Source: Apium graveolens
Taxonomy: Eukaryota > Streptophyta > Magnoliopsida > Apiales > Apiaceae
Assembly (NCBI RefSeq): GCF_009905375.1
Contig: NC_133655.1
Coordinates: 38,087,437 to 38,151,436, forward strand
DNA: 64,000 nucleotides
Reading direction: 5' to 3'
Numbering within the stretch: the stretch's first letter is position 1; each line of letters begins with the position of its first letter. Both the position numbers and the translations under genes were made by a program. The notes below the pieces were generated by a model. The model was given only the letters and a program-made list of their open reading frames with translations. It did no database searches and was not told where the DNA came from. Shown here piece after piece: positions 33,013 to 46,100 of this stretch.

Positions 33013-36000
33013 AAGGAGAAAGCGGCGGAACCAAGGAAGACTACTGTTGAACACACTCTGCCTGAGGCTAATACAGGGGAGAAACAGCTCTATCCTCCAC
33101 CACCTTTTCCTAAGAGATTACAGCAACAAAAGCTGGATAGACAGTTCGGGAAGTTTCTGGAGGTGTTCAAGAAACTTCACATCAATATACCTTTCGCTGA
33201 GGCTCTGGAGCAAATGCCTAGTTATGCGAAGTTTATGAAGACTATTCTTTCAAGGAAGGTGAAACTGGATGACCTTGAAACCGTTGCTCTCACGGAAGAA
33301 TGCAGCGCTGTTCTGCAGCAAAAGTTACCACCAAAACTGAAAGATTCAGGAAGCTTCACCATTCCTTGCACCATTGGCAATNNNNNNNNNNNNNNNNNNN
33401 NNNNNNNNNNNNNNNNNNNNNNNNNNNNNNNNNNNNNNNNNNNNNNNNNNNNNNNNNNNNNNNNNNNNNNNNNNNNNNNNNTTATGAAGACTATTCTTTC
33501 AAGGAAGGTGAAACTGGATGACCTTGAAACCGTTGCTCTCACGGAAGAATGCAGCGCTGTTCTGCAGCAAAAGTTACCACCAAAACTGAAAGATTCAGGA
33601 AGCTTCACCATTCCTTGCACCATTGGCAATATGACTTTTGACAAGTGCCTTTGTGATTTGGGAGCAAGCATTAATCTGATGCCGTTGTTGATCTTTAAAA
33701 AGTTGGATCTTCCTGATCCAAAACCCACATACATGTCTCTACAATTGGCTGATCGTTCCATTACTTACCCAAGGGGCATAGTGGAGGATGTGCTCGTCAA
33801 GGTGGATAAGCTCTTCTTTCCTACAGATTTTGTTATTCTGGATTTTGAGGAAGATAAGAAGATTCCCATAATCTTGGGAAGGCCTTTCTTGGCTACTGGC
33901 CGTACCTTGATAGATGTGCAAAAAGGTGAACTTACTATGCGGGTACAAGATCAGGATGTGACCTTCAACGTATTCAAGGCAATAAAATTCCCTACAGAAG
34001 AGGAGGAGTGCTTAAAAGTGGATGTGATTGATTCTGCGGTTACTTCGGAACTCGATCGCATGCTAATGTCTGATGCATTGGAAAAGGCCTTAGTGGGGGA
34101 GTTTGACAGCGATGATGAAGATGGCAACGAGCAATTACAATATCTGAACGCTTCTCTCTGGAAGCGAAAGCTCGACATGCCGTTTGAATCTCTTGGTACT
34201 TCTGACCTCAAGAATGCTGAAGGAAAGCTCAAACCATCAATAGAGGAAGCACCTACCTTGGAGCTCAAGCCATTACCTGAACACTTGAGGTATGCTTTTT
34301 TAGGTGATTCATCTACGTTACGTGTTATTATTTCATCTGACCTTTCAGGTAGTGAGGAAGACAAGCTCTTAAGGATTTTGAGAGAATTCAAATCGACTAT
34401 TGGATGGACCATAGCAGACATCAAGGGGATAAGTCCTTCATATTGTATGTATAAAATTCTGCTAGAGGACGGTAGTAAGCCGACTGTGGAACAGCAGCGA
34501 AGACTGAATCCCATCATGAAGGAGGTGGTGAAGAAAGAAATTCTGAAATGGCTGGATGCAGGCATCATTTATCCTATTTCTGATAGCTCGTGGATGAGCC
34601 CCGTATAATGTGTACCTAAGAAAGGAGGTATCACTGTGGTCGCAAATGAAAATAATGAGCTCATCCCCACTCGAACAGTTACAGGATGGAGAGTATGCAT
34701 GGATTATAGAAAATTGAACAAAGCCACAAGGAAGGATCACTTCCCTCTTCCATTTATTGATCAGATGCTTGACAGGTTGGCGGTTCAAGAGTATTTATGT
34801 CTTCTGGATGGTTATTCAGGGTATAATCAGATTTGTATTGCACCAGAGGATCAGGAAAAGACTACCTTCACTTGTCCATTTGGCATGTTTGCTTTTCGCA
34901 GAGTTTCGTTTGGGTTATGTGGCGCCCCAGCCACTTTTCAGAGATGTATGATGGCTATATTCTCTGACATGATTGGTAATAATGTCGAAGTGTTCATGGA
35001 CGACTTCTCCGTCTTTAGACATTCTTATGATGAATGTTTGAATAATCTGCGCGCCGTACTCAAAAGGTGTGTGGAAACTAATTTGGTGCTCAATTGGGAG
35101 AAATGTCATTTTATGGTGCGTGAAGGCATTATTCTTGGGCATAAGGTCTCTAGCAAGGGTCTGGAGGTGGACAAGGCCAAGGTGGGAGTCATTGAAAATC
35201 TTCCACCACCTAATTCTGTGAAAGGAATCCGTAGTTTTCTTGGTCATGCGGGTTTTTATCGGCGATTCATCAAGGACTTTTCAAAGATATCTAAGCCGTT
35301 GTGCAATTTGCTTGAGAAAGATGTGCTTTTCAAATTTGATGATGAATGTTTGGCAGCATTCGAGACTCTCAAGAAGAGTTTGATCACTGCACCAGTTATT
35401 ACAGCACCAGATTGGACAGAACCGTTTGAGATGATGTGTGATGCGAGTGATTATGCGGTAGGTGCAGTTTTGGGACAGCGCAATAAAAATCTCTTCCATG
35501 TGGTCTACTATGCGAGTAAGACTTTAAATGGGGCCCAATTGAACTACACCACTACTGAGAAGGAGCTTTTGGCTATAGTCTTTGGTTTCGAGAAATTTCG
35601 ATCTTATCTACTTGGTACAAAAGTAACAGTATTCACTGATCATGCGGCTATTCGCTATCTGGTTTTCAAGAAGGATTCGAAGCCGAGACTCATTCGTTGG
35701 GTGCTTTTACTTCAGGAATTTGAGTTAGAGATCAAGGATAGAAAAGGTACTGAGAATCAAGTAGCTGACCATCTCTCTAGGTTGGAGAATCCCGATTCTA
35801 CTTCACAAGATAGGACGTTAATCAATGAATCTTTTCCGGATGAGCAGTTGTTTGCAGTTCAGGACGAAAAACCATGGTTTGCAGATATTGTAAACTATCT
35901 CATCAGCAATGTAATGCCTCCTAATTTGACATCCGCTCAAAAGAAGAAGTTTCTGCATGAGGTGAAGTGGTATATGTGGAATGAACCATATTTGTTTAGA

Positions 36001-37158
36001 CAGGGAGCTGACCAGATCATCAGGAGATGTATCCCTTTCTGTGAGACGGAGGGGATATTACGAGACTGCCATTCCACGGTTTATGGTGGACACTATGGTG
36101 GTGAGAAGACGGCAGCTCGTATTCTGCAAGCAGGTTTTTTTTGGCCTACTTTGTTCAAGGATGCTCATCAGTTTGTTTTAAGGTGTTATCGTTGCCAAAG
36201 AGTGGGAAATTTGACGAGAAAGGATGAGATGCCATTAAATGTGATGCTCGAAGTCGAGGTCTTTGATGTTTGGGGAATCGATTTCATGGGGCCTTTTATC
36301 TCGTCTTGCAATAATCAGTACATCTTGCTGGCAGTCGATTATGTCTCAAAATGGGTCGAAGTTAAAGCTTTACCGACAAATGATGCAAAGGCAGTGCTAA
36401 ATTTTCTTCATAAGCAAATTTTCACAAGGTTTGGAACACCTCGGGTAATCATAAGTGATGAAGGATCGCATTTCTGCAACCGTAAGTTCACTTCTATGAT
36501 GCAGCGTTATAATGTGAATCATCGAGTGGCTACTGCCTATCATCCGCAAACAAATGGTCAAGCGGAAGTGTCTAACAGAGAGATAAAGCGCATTCTAGAG
36601 AAGGTTGTTTGTCCGTCAAGGAAGGATTGGTCTTTAAAGCTCGATGAAGCTGTTTGGGCTTACAGAACAGCATACAAAACTCCACTTGGTATGTCCCCGT
36701 TTCAGTTGGTGTACGGTAAGGGATGTCATCTACCTGCGGAGCTTGAGCATAAGGCCTACTGGGCATTGAAAAAGTTGAACCTGGATTTAGATGCAGCTGG
36801 TAAGAAAAGAATGCTTCAGCTTAATGAACTTGATGAATTTCGACTTTAAGCGTACGAGAATAACAAAATGTATAAGGAAAAGGTGAAGAGGTGGCACGAT
36901 AGGAAGCTACATCCTAAGTTATTTATGTCGGGGCAACAAGTTCTCTTGTTCAACTCTCGGCTCCGACTTTTTCCAGGGAAGTTAAAATCAAGGTGGTATG
37001 GGCCTTTTATTGTCAAAACTGTGTTTCCACATGGAGCGGTGGAAATTTTTGAGAATGATCCGGACCAAGCATTCAAGGTTAACGGTCAGCGTTTGAAGCA
37101 CTACTATGGGGACATGGCAAACCAAGAAGTGGTTAGTGCCATTTTGTTGACTACATGA
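33013..37158 (+). pseudogene. Athila-like pol (protease, reverse transcriptase, RNase H, integrase), broken
   Basis: Same frame as gag, with further stops TAA at 34606 and TAA at 36847. A retropepsin-type CDLGASINLMPL followed by IPIILGRPFL lies at 33650-33900. Reverse transcriptase spans about 34690-35270, with [18 protein letters not shown] and the catalytic box read as FMDDFSVF. RNase H with [15 protein letters not shown] lies at 35430-35780. Integrase has its H-H-C-C zinc region at 36060-36210 (HCHST...CYRCQ style), a core opening WGIDFMGPF at 36271, and a second acidic motif ISDEGSHF. A basic C-terminal tail follows the last stop up to 37158. A 100-N gap interrupts the region before the protease motif. 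Confidence 0.9.
33233..33630 (+). other. assembly gap with identical 149-bp flanks (likely false duplication)
   Basis: Exactly 100 Ns occupy 33382-33481. The 149 bases before the gap (33233-33381) and the 149 bases after it (33482-33630) are identical. A fixed 100-N gap between two contig ends that overlap perfectly means the contigs most likely join here with no missing sequence. The duplicated protease-upstream peptide is therefore probably artefactual. Both copies lie in the same frame. Confidence 0.9.
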
Positions 37159-37314
37159 GAAGGGTACGAAACGTCAAGCTAATGACGAAAAAGAAAGCGC
37201 TGCGTGGGAGGCAACCCATGAATTGTTGTTACAGGAACCCTTAGAAGTTAATAACCTATCCAAAAACACAAAAAAATCAGAAAACAGGGGCTGAAATTTT
37301 TTTTTCCCAGTGAC

Positions 37315-37336
37315 CCCCTGAGCGCCCGCTCAGGGG
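37315..37336 (+). repeat. 22-bp near-perfect palindrome, echo of the LTR array
   Basis: CCCCTGAGCGCCCGCTCAGG plus GG is its own reverse complement except at the centre. It shares CTGAGCGCCCGCTCA with the array at 30169-30270 and sits between pol and the third ORF. Confidence 0.7.
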
Positions 37337-37592
37337 TCGAGTACCAGAATTTTTTTTACAGTTCAGAAAAAAAAAACAAAAACACAAAAACCCATCACAG
37401 CCCATAAACCCACGAATTCTTTTCCCATTACCCCATGATTTTATCCCTCAACCCCACTCCTAATCTAATTTAACCTACTCCACACCCTATATATACATAC
37501 ACCTATCCTACATATCTCCCACAAACTTCCTGCCCTTAAACTCTCTCCCAAGCACCAAAACTCAGTTCTTACACACTTTTATTCACGAATCA

Positions 37593-38766
37593 ATGGCACC
37601 CAAGAGAGCACGCACTATTGACAGCAGCAGCACAGTTTCTACTGCTGATTCATCGAGGGGTACTGCTGCAAGGCCTCGGTTAACTGACAGAGCCGCAGAG
37701 GAGGAGTACACGAGGCTGTTGGGGAAGCCGATTCTAAAGGAGAGAGGGTTTTTACCATCGGGGAGGGATGGTGAGTTGCTGCCCATGATTGCAGAGAAGG
37801 GGTGGATAGCTTTTTGTGAGTCACCCGAAGCGGTACCGATGAGCGTTGTTCGCGAGTTCTACGCGAACGCGAAGGCCGAAAAGAATGGGTTTTCTGTGGT
37901 CCGAGGGCTGACAGTTGATTATCACCCTGCGGCGATTCGCCGTGTGATTGGACAGCGAGAGAGGAAACCCGAGGAGGAAAACTGGAATGAGAAGACTGCT
38001 GAGGATTTTTGACTTGGATTTGATTTGTGCGACTCTCTGTCGACCGGGCACAGTTTGGACCTTCAAAACCGGCACTAATGAGTATCGTCACTTTCCGGCG
38101 ATCGCCATGAACAGGTATGCCAGTGCATGGAATGCATTTATTTGTGCTAATATTTTGCCTTCTTCGCATGCACACGAGGTCACAGTTGAGAGAGCACAGT
38201 TGTTGTGGGGAATTCTGAATGAGGAGTACTATGTGGACCTTGGTGAGTTTATCTACCAAGGAATTCTGAAGTTTTTGAGGGGAGCGAAGCATATGAACAT
38301 CCCTTATGCATCCACGGTTACGAAGCTATGCCGAGCAGTGGGAGTGAACTGGCCGGCTCATGAGCAGTTGCAGTTGCCGGCAGCTCCAATTGATTCTGGG
38401 ACGCTGAATGGGATGCAGGAGTGGACCGGTGGTGAGCCTGAGGAGCATGGGCTGGGTTATCGTCTTCCAGGAGGGCGTCCATCACGAGGTGCTACTATGG
38501 CTAGGCCAAGGCGTGATGAGTCTGGTTCTTCGAGAGCTCATGAGGGTGCTGGGATGGTTGATGCCCAGTATAGGAGGCTTACACGGCGGATGGATGCTAT
38601 GTACGAGACGCAGAGCAGATTTGCTCAGGAGCTCACCCTTGTGTTAGGGACTGCTTTTCGGGGCCTTGGAGCTGATATCCAGTGGCCAGTTTTTGGTGAG
38701 GACTCTGCATACCCGCCGCCTGATACTCCACCCACTGAGGGTGATGATGATGATGACTCCGAGTAG
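37593..38766 (+). pseudogene. Athila-like third ORF (envelope position), frameshifted
   Basis: The first frame starts at 37593 (MAPKRARTIDSSSTVSTADS...) and ends at a TGA at 38010. Homologous-looking sequence continues in the +1 frame to 38766, so a one-base change near the TTTTT run at about 38005 breaks it. The N-terminal half (PMSVVREFYANA...VDYHPAAIRRVIG) and the continuation (HFPAIAMNRYASAWNAFI...) match the uncharacterised 'putative plant transposon protein' domain common in Athila third ORFs. The tail is acidic (GDDDDDSE). No signal peptide or obvious membrane span is seen, so calling it an envelope is not justified by sequence. Confidence 0.75.
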
Positions 38767-39144
38767 GTATACCCTGTGTTCCTTTCTACTACCTTCACTG
38801 AGGACAGTGAAGATTTTAAGTTTGGGGGTGGTAGTTAAGGAATATTGTGTGTGTGTCATATAGCTGCATATTCATGTTAGCTTAGTTCATATAGTTGCAT
38901 AATTTAGGCCATATAGTTTTTTTTTATATATAGCTTTTATTGTTTATCATGTCACGTAGCTCATGTATTTACCATGATCCCTTTTGCAATGATTTATCGA
39001 CTGAATTGTGATATTGATGCGAGTGTAGTGATAGCATTAAAGTGATATTAAGTCGTGTAGGTTGATATGCATGCTAGAAACACTTATAATTCCACTAAGT
39101 CTTAGAGAATGCGTAAGGGCTAGATTGTTGTTATGATTTGGTTG
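38767..39144 (+). other. 3' internal end of the Athila-like element
   Basis: Non-coding. 'aagtttgggggtggtagtt' at 38818-38836 is the likely polypurine tract. About 310 bases follow it without an LTR start, so either further internal sequence remained or the true 3' LTR junction was lost. It ends where the next element's LTR begins. Confidence 0.6.
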
Positions 39145-39895
39145 TGATAGGGTACAAGATACCCGGATAGGCGTCGACCTGGACTAAAGGGAGGCATGCT
39201 CAACCAACCTGCTAAGACCCCCCTCTCCCAGGCCAGTCAAGCATAGGAGCCCAGGTCCGGGTCTATCCTACCTCCCGGATCCGGATCTGCCTGCATACCC
39301 GGATCCGGATCGGGGCCAAAACCACAGTTAGGGAGGTCTCAGCAGACACATCACATCCCACAACCCGCCAAGGAGGGGTACGTGGGCACGTGACTATGAC
39401 AGCTATCAACAACCAACACCCCAGACAAGCACGGCGCGTGTCAGAGGCCATTAGGACACTCTGGAGGTGGTCCTCCCCTGGACACATGTAAGCAATCTGC
39501 CCAAACCAGGCGTCCTCCGCTCCCAAGATCCAACGGCCCAGATTTAGAGGTAACTACCTCTAAACCCTACCTTAGGGCTATATATACCCCCAAGACTGAA
39601 GGGTTTAGGGGTTGGAAAATAATTTCTCTTGCACTCACACACTCTCATACACTCAAAACATACAGCAGCCATCACATATAAACACACATACACAGCAGCC
39701 TCTAAGATACATAAACACATATATACCCTCATCTTCTCCAAAGCCTGTTCTTATTCTCACACCGGAGGCGCCGTGGGAGCCAAACCCCCCTTCCGGTGTT
39801 GTTTTGCAGGTGCCCAACCAGCAGCTACACCTCATCCACGCATAGAAGGTCCAGGAACGCCGTCGGACGGAGCCGCCCGCTCACCGGAGTTATCA
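39145..39895 (+). repeat. 5' LTR of the Tat-like element
   Basis: The LTR runs TGATAGGGTACAAGATACCC to ...GAGTTATCA, with TGATA/TATCA inverted ends. CTATATATA at 39578-39586 is a TATA box, about 320 bases before the LTR end. It is rich in CCGGATCC words, as is the rest of the element's non-coding part. Confidence 0.93.
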
Positions 39896-39896
39896 T

Positions 39897-39915
39897 TTGG
39901 CGCTAGAAGGAGGGG
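39897..39915 (+). promoter_or_regulatory. primer-binding site of the Tat-like element
   Basis: TTGGCGCTAGAAGGAGGGG directly follows the LTR end. This 'TTTGGCGCTAGAAGGA' form recurs after LTRs of plant Tat-type elements. The cognate tRNA was not determined. Confidence 0.6.
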
Positions 39916-40363
39916 GCTCCATCCTTGGGTCTCGGTGCCCCTGGATTCATCTTCATCAGCAAACTCTTGAGAGAGTCCACTTTCAAACCTGTAAGAACAT
40001 AAACAACCAAACCCTTTCTTGAATATGAGTTTTCATTTTAGCCACATTTGTATGAGCTTCTTGCTTTAGGCCGTGTTTGTGTGAGCCCGCTCTTGTTTGT
40101 TAAGTTTTAGTTGTTTAGGGTTTGATAATCTTGGTAATCTCGAAGCCTGGGGTTTAATAGTCTTGGCGATTTAAAACCCAGAACTGTTTTAGCTTGCGTA
40201 TTTTCTTTTGTGTTCAAGAGCCTGCTGTTCTTGTTTGGTATTATTGTTAGCAAAACCCCGAAAGTTTGCTTGCTGTTATTCTGGAAAATTTTTGTAATAT
40301 TCAAAAAAGCAACCCCAGATCCACATTTGTAGCCTTAAATCTTGGTCAGTTGTTTGTACATTT
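39916..40363 (+). other. leader of the Tat-like element
   Basis: Non-coding 5' untranslated sequence between the primer site and the gag start. It is T-rich with no ORF of note. Confidence 0.6.
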
Positions 40364-42940
40364 GTGATAATGGCAAGAGCAGGAAAAAGTATAGCTGGTA
40401 GGCCCTCCGCCAGTACCCATATTCAGGATCAAGACCCCTCTCAAGTTCAAGAACCTGGGGGAGACAGGGAGACCTTCCAGGAGCAACCACTGACACAGCA
40501 TACCCCAATCAGGGATGCTAGAAATGTCATAGAGCTAAATCAGTACAAGTACACCAATGTTCCAGTTGCAGAGGAGCATATGGCTAACTTAACAAGCCAT
40601 GAACTTGCTGAAGCAATCAGGCTCTACAGAGATGAACAAGCCCGGGCTCAGATGGAATTTAAACAAGATGATGAGCAAGAAGAGTCCGGGGACTCTCAGC
40701 AATCCAGGAGATCTGTCTTCGACCGAATGGGGGCTAAGGCAAAAAAGAATCAAAAAGAGCCTAGTAAGAAGGAGACAGAAGCAACCAGAAATAAAAAGTT
40801 AGAAGAAATCAGAGAAAAGATAAGAAAAGAAGAGGAGGAAAAGCTGGAGCAAAAAATTCAGAAAAGAATGCAGATGGAGGAGGAAAGGCTCCTAGCTAAA
40901 ACAAAAGGAAAAAGAACTCGGAGGGACCCTACCCCCGAACTCATTTCCGATGACGAAGAGGAGGGTCAGAAAGACCTCAAGGAAATGATCTACGAGCTTC
41001 AGAGAAAAATGGAAAAAGAATCTGGGGTGGAAGTTGGGGAGACCCTCACACCCTTCAGTCACTCCCTAGAAGCCATCCCTCGACAGAAAAATCTCAAACA
41101 CTACAACTTCGATTCTTTCGATAGGCTGGGGGATCCGGAAGAGCACCTCAACTACTTCGAACAGATAGCTCAGATATACTATTACAATGACTTAACGAAA
41201 TCCAGATTCTTCGCCTCGACCCTCAAAGGGGGGGCTCAAAGATGGTTTAGCAGAATACCATCAAGAAGCATCCACTCTTGGAAAGAATTCAGAGAAGCCT
41301 TCCTTAGAAGATTCAGAGCCAATAAAACACATGAAATGCACATGTGCCACCTGGAGACAATCCGCCAGTACGATAACGAAGCACTCTCAGCCTACATGCG
41401 GAGGTTCTAGGAAGCCATCAACAAAGTTTCGAATCTCGATGAAAGGGAGGCTCTAATCATATTTCGAAGAAACCTGGATCCAGAACATAACGAGAGATAT
41501 ATTGTGGAATTGATAAACAAGGAACCCCAAAGCCTGGCCGCTGCTTATTCTATGGCAGCCCGGTTCATAAAAGAAACGGATGTTCTTCAGGCAATGAGAA
41601 TGACTCGGAATGGAGGAAACAGGAACAAATCTTCTGATGACCGACCGAAAGGGGGTTACTATCAGGAGAAAAAGTTTAAACAAAGCAACCAAACCCAGCA
41701 AACAAATGTTGTACAAAATACCCCAATATTCCAAAGATTGGGCCCTAAAACAGAGTCAAAAAGTGATCCCGGTCCCCCTAGGCAGCAAAGGGAGCCTAGG
41801 CAAGAGCCAGAGTGGACACAACTAAACAGGACCCGAGAAGAGATATTGAAGGAGATCAAGGGAAAGCCATTCTACTATCCTCCAAAGCCAATGCAGACTC
41901 CCCCAGAGAGCAAGCCTTACAACAGACAGTGCGACTATCATGAAACCCATGGGCACAAGACTGAGAATTGTCTCTCTTTAAAATACTTCATTGAAGATCA
42001 AGTCAAGAAAGGCAACCTGAATCAATACATCTCAAGGGAGAAAAATCAGATAGAGGAAAGGCAAAGAAAAGGTAAGAATATGGTAAATGTGGTCCTGGGA
42101 GGCTCACACTCTCCCCCTAGGAGCCCGGGCTCAGGAGATGAGGTATTCTCAATTCAATCCTACCCGGAGATGATGATCTCATTCAGCAGCAAGGATTATG
42201 AAGGGGTCAACCCAAATCACAACGAAGCCTTAGTGGTAACACTTGATATCTTTGACAACAAAGTGAGAAGGATGCTGATTGATAATGGATCTTCAGTAAA
42301 CATACTTTTCAAGCATATTGTGGACCGGATGAAGCTAGGGAGTGTGCGCTCAAATGAATGCCGAGAGGACCCTATGTATGGGTTCGGGAACAACTTGGTC
42401 CCCATCCAAGGAACTTTATACTTGCCAGTGATGTTCGGATCGGCCCCAAACCAAGTTACCCATGTGATTAAGTTCTACGTGATCAATACTCCCTCATCTT
42501 ACAACGGCATAATCGGGCGCTCAGCCTTGACCAGGATCCAAGCAATCACCTTCATATCACATTTGAAAATCAAGTTCCCAACCCCAACCGGGGTAGGACA
42601 AATCAAGGGAGACTACGAGGTAGCTGAAAGATGTTATAGCCAGGCTCTGGTAATGGCTGAGACCCATCAAGACAACAAGAGAAAGGCAGTTGTGCTCCGG
42701 AAACAGCAAAGTATTAAGAAACATCGCCAACAATCAAGGGATGATGGGAGAAAAGAAGTTCAGGTCATAGAGACCCTCTCAGATCCAAAAGCAACCAAAC
42801 AAGGCTCAAAAGAGCAAAAAAGAAACCAAGTCACAGAAGGGATTGAATTGGGCCTAGGCATTGACCAAACCAACCCTACTATGCAAGCAACCAACCCAGA
42901 AATGACTGAAGAAAGAAAAAATAAAGAGATGACAGCCTAG
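40364..42940 (+). pseudogene. Tat-like gag and protease, one internal stop
   Basis: An open frame from the ATG at 40364, broken by TAG at 41408-41410 and ended by TAG at 42938-42940. It starts with a disordered, highly charged region containing a long E/K/R coiled coil (about residues 130-190). The capsid-like Retrotrans_gag domain follows (FDRLGDPEEHLNYFEQI...LKGGAQRWFSRIPSRSI), continuing past the stop. A Tat-type Cys/His motif (CDYHETHGHKTENC, about 41930-41970) and a protease core (LIDNGSSVNILF, about 42276-42311; GIIGRSAL later) come next. Pol continues in the same frame after two TAG codons (42938, 43070). All three stops are TAG, as expected from CAG or TGG codons mutated by cytosine methylation. 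Confidence 0.88.
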
Positions 42941-43114
42941 GCTCAGATTTATATGAAAAAGAACACAGAGGCTCGGATCCAGAAGATGGTATCAGATACG
43001 GATCAATCCAAGATAGAGGCCGCTGTTGAAACAGAAACAATTCTGATCAGTACAAGCGATCCTTCAAAATAGATAAAGATAGGATCCGGGCTCGAGGCTA
43101 ATTTCAGAAAAGAC

Positions 43115-46100
43115 ATGGTGTCACTACTCCAAGGGTACTCTGATATATTCGCTTGGACCCCGAAAGAAATGCCCGGGTTGGATGAATCCATAGCGATGCA
43201 TAGCTTGGACGTCAACCCAGAGAGGAAGCCAGTCAAGCAAAATAGAAGAATTTTTGCCCCGGAAAGGCAGAAAGCAATCGATGAAGAAATTGAGAAACTA
43301 CTGAAAGCTGGAATAATATGCAAAGTCAAATACCCAGAATGGCTGGCAAATGTAGTGATGGTGAAAAAACCAAATGGAAAGTGGAGAATGTGTATCGATT
43401 ACACAGACTTGAACAGTGCATGCCCCAAAGACCCCTACCCCTTGCCAAATATTGATCAATTGATCGATGCAACCTCTGGGCATGTGATGCTAAGTTTCAT
43501 GGACGCCTACTCGGGGTACAACCAGATCAAGATGAATCCCAGAGACATTCTAAAGACAGCCTTCATCACCCACAGGGCGGTCTATGCCTATGTAATGTTG
43601 TCGTTCGGATTGACTAATGCGGGAACAACATATCAAAGGGCAATGAATAAAATCTTCAAGGACCAGATTGGAAGAAACCTGGAATCCTATGTAGACGATA
43701 TGATTGCAAAATCCACAACCGTCCCCGGGCACATAGGAGACCTGAGAGAATGCTTCGATAACTTGAGAAAATACTCACTCAGGCTCAATCCAGAAAAATA
43801 CACATTTGGAGTAGGGGCAGGAAAATTCCTTGGATTCATGATAAGCAACCGAGGAATTGAAGCCAACCCAGAAAAGATAAAGGCAATTCAAGAGATGAAG
43901 GCTCCCAGAACACAAAAAGATGTGCAGAAGCTAGCAGGATCACTAGCAGCACTCAGAAGATTCATCTCCAAGCTAGCTGAGAGATGCCTACCCTTCTTTG
44001 ACCTATTAAAAGGAGCAACCAACAAGAGAGAAGTTAATTGGAGCCCGGAATGCCAAAGCGCATTTGAAGAAATCAAAAGGTACCTTTCTCAACCCCCTGT
44101 GTTAACAAAAGCTCAACCCGGGGAACCCCTATCCCTTTACCTGTCAGCAGGGGCCCTGGCAGTTGGAGCAGCCTTGATCAGGGAAGAGAATGGCAAACAG
44201 CAACCAGTTTATTATGTGAGCCAAGTGCTAAAAGATGCAGAGACCCGGTACCCGAGGCTAGAAAAGTTTGCTTATGCCTTAGTCACAGCATCCAGGAAAC
44301 TCAGACACTACTTCCAGGGAAGGGAGATACGAGTTGTAACAAATCAACCATTAAGAAAGATAATACACAAGCCAGATGTCTCAGGGAGGTTGGTAAATTG
44401 GTCAGTTGAGCTAAGTCAGTTCAATCTAAGTTTCATTCCTAGAACAGCAATCAAAGCCCAGGCTCTAGCTGATTTCATCATAGAATGTAATTTCCCAGAA
44501 GAAGAGCCCGTGCCCATGAGCATTGACCCTAAGAGAAACACAGATCAAGAAACAGAAGCCTGGGCTCTCAAAGTTGATGGTTCTTCAACAAATAAAAGAT
44601 CGGGAGCCGGGCTCATCCTAAAGAGCCCAGAAGGGTTCACAATCCAAACAGCAATCTCATTTGCATTCTCAGCAACAAACAACCAGGCAGAGTACGAGGC
44701 CTTGATTGCAGGATTGAAGCTAGCAAGAACACTCAGGATTCAGAATCTCAAAATCTACAGCGACTCCCAGATCGTCGTAAAGCAAACAAATGGCGAGTAC
44801 ATAGCCAAGGATCCAGTTCTAGCCAAGTACCAGGCTCTGGTCCAAAGCTACCTAACCTCCATACCAAAAATCCAAGTCATCCAAATCAGTAGAGAGGAGA
44901 ATTCAGAAGCTGATGCATTGTCTAAACTTGTTCAAAATTCGTCAGACCTGGATTGCTCCGTCTACTTCGAAGAATTGCAGAAACCAAGCACAGAATCTGA
45001 GGAAGTCATGGAGATAGAAAACAGTCCGAATTGGATGACTCCATTCATTAACTACTTGGAAAAGGGAGAGCTCCCGGAGGATAAAGGGAAGGCTCAAAGG
45101 TTAAAAGCAAAAGCTTCGAAATTCTTCATGGAAGAGGGAATACTCTATCGCCGGACCTTCTCCTCCCCAACCCTCAAGTGCATAGGCCCAGGAGAGGCAC
45201 AATACTGCCTCATGGAAGTTCACGAAGGAATCTGCGGGGACCACATGTCCGCAAAAGCACTAGCTCACAAAATCATAAGGCAGGGGTACTACTGGCCTAC
45301 TATCAACCAGGAATCAATAGACTTTGTGAAAAAATGCAAGGAATGCCAACTCTTCAGCAATGTGACACGGATGAGCCCAGTCCTACCCTCCTCAGTCTTG
45401 TCACCAATCCCATTTGCTGTATGGGGAATTGATATCATGGGACCCTTCCCCAGAGCCAGAGGAGACCTCAGATACTTACTAGTCTCAATTGACTATATGA
45501 CAAAATGGGTAGAGGCAAAGGCAATGAGAACAATAAACCAACAAGACTGCATCAAGTTCATGGACAACATATTGATGAGGTTTGGGATCCCGAGAGTACT
45601 TGTCTCAGATAATGGTCCACAGTTCGTCGGTTCAGAATTTGAATCCTACCTTCAAGAAAGGGGCATCCGACACAAGAAGTCATCTGTAGCCTACCCTCAA
45701 GGAAATGGCCAAGTTGAGGTAACTAATCGAATACTTCTCAGGGGGATAGAGAAGAGACTCAGGAAAAGCAAAACCAAATGGCCAGAAGAATTGCCTAATG
45801 TACTTTGGGCATACAGAACAAGCCCCAGAACAAGCACCGGAGAAACCCCCTTCAAGCTGGCTTATGGAACTGAAGCCATGCTACCAATTGAAGTAGGATC
45901 CCCCTCCCATCGAGCAATCAACTTTGATGAGATAGAAAATGAGGAGGGGCTCAGAATGAATATTGAGCTAATTGATGAAGTCCGAGACCAGGCAGTGGCA
46001 AGAATGGAAAAATATAAGCAGAAAACAAGAGAGCACTTCAGCAATAAGTCCCGGGTCAAAAACTTTCAGGTTGGAGACCTGGTACTTCGAGACACGGAAG

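Larger units (their letters stand above)
29925..39144 (+). mobile_element. Athila-like Ty3/gypsy retrotransposon, 3' LTR missing
   Basis: Order: 5' LTR (29925-31401), primer site (31408-31425), gag, protease, reverse transcriptase, RNase H, integrase in one frame (31543-37158), a third ORF (37593-38766), and a polypurine-like 'aagtttgggggtgg' (38818-38831). Pol motifs and the third ORF in the envelope position indicate the Athila lineage. Where a 3' LTR should follow, the LTR of another element begins at 39145, and no TGATAAGTGG end reappears later. The element is inactive: five in-frame stops, one frame break in the third ORF, and a sequence gap at 33382-33481. Confidence 0.85.

Noticed and set aside
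37593..38766. Envelope glycoprotein in the Athila-like element
   Set aside because: No signal peptide, membrane span or glycoprotein features; the sequence matches the plant transposon-protein type instead.
41453..41734. Minus ORFs within gag and pol of both gypsy elements
   Set aside because: They overlap well-supported sense coding domains and have no motifs of their own.
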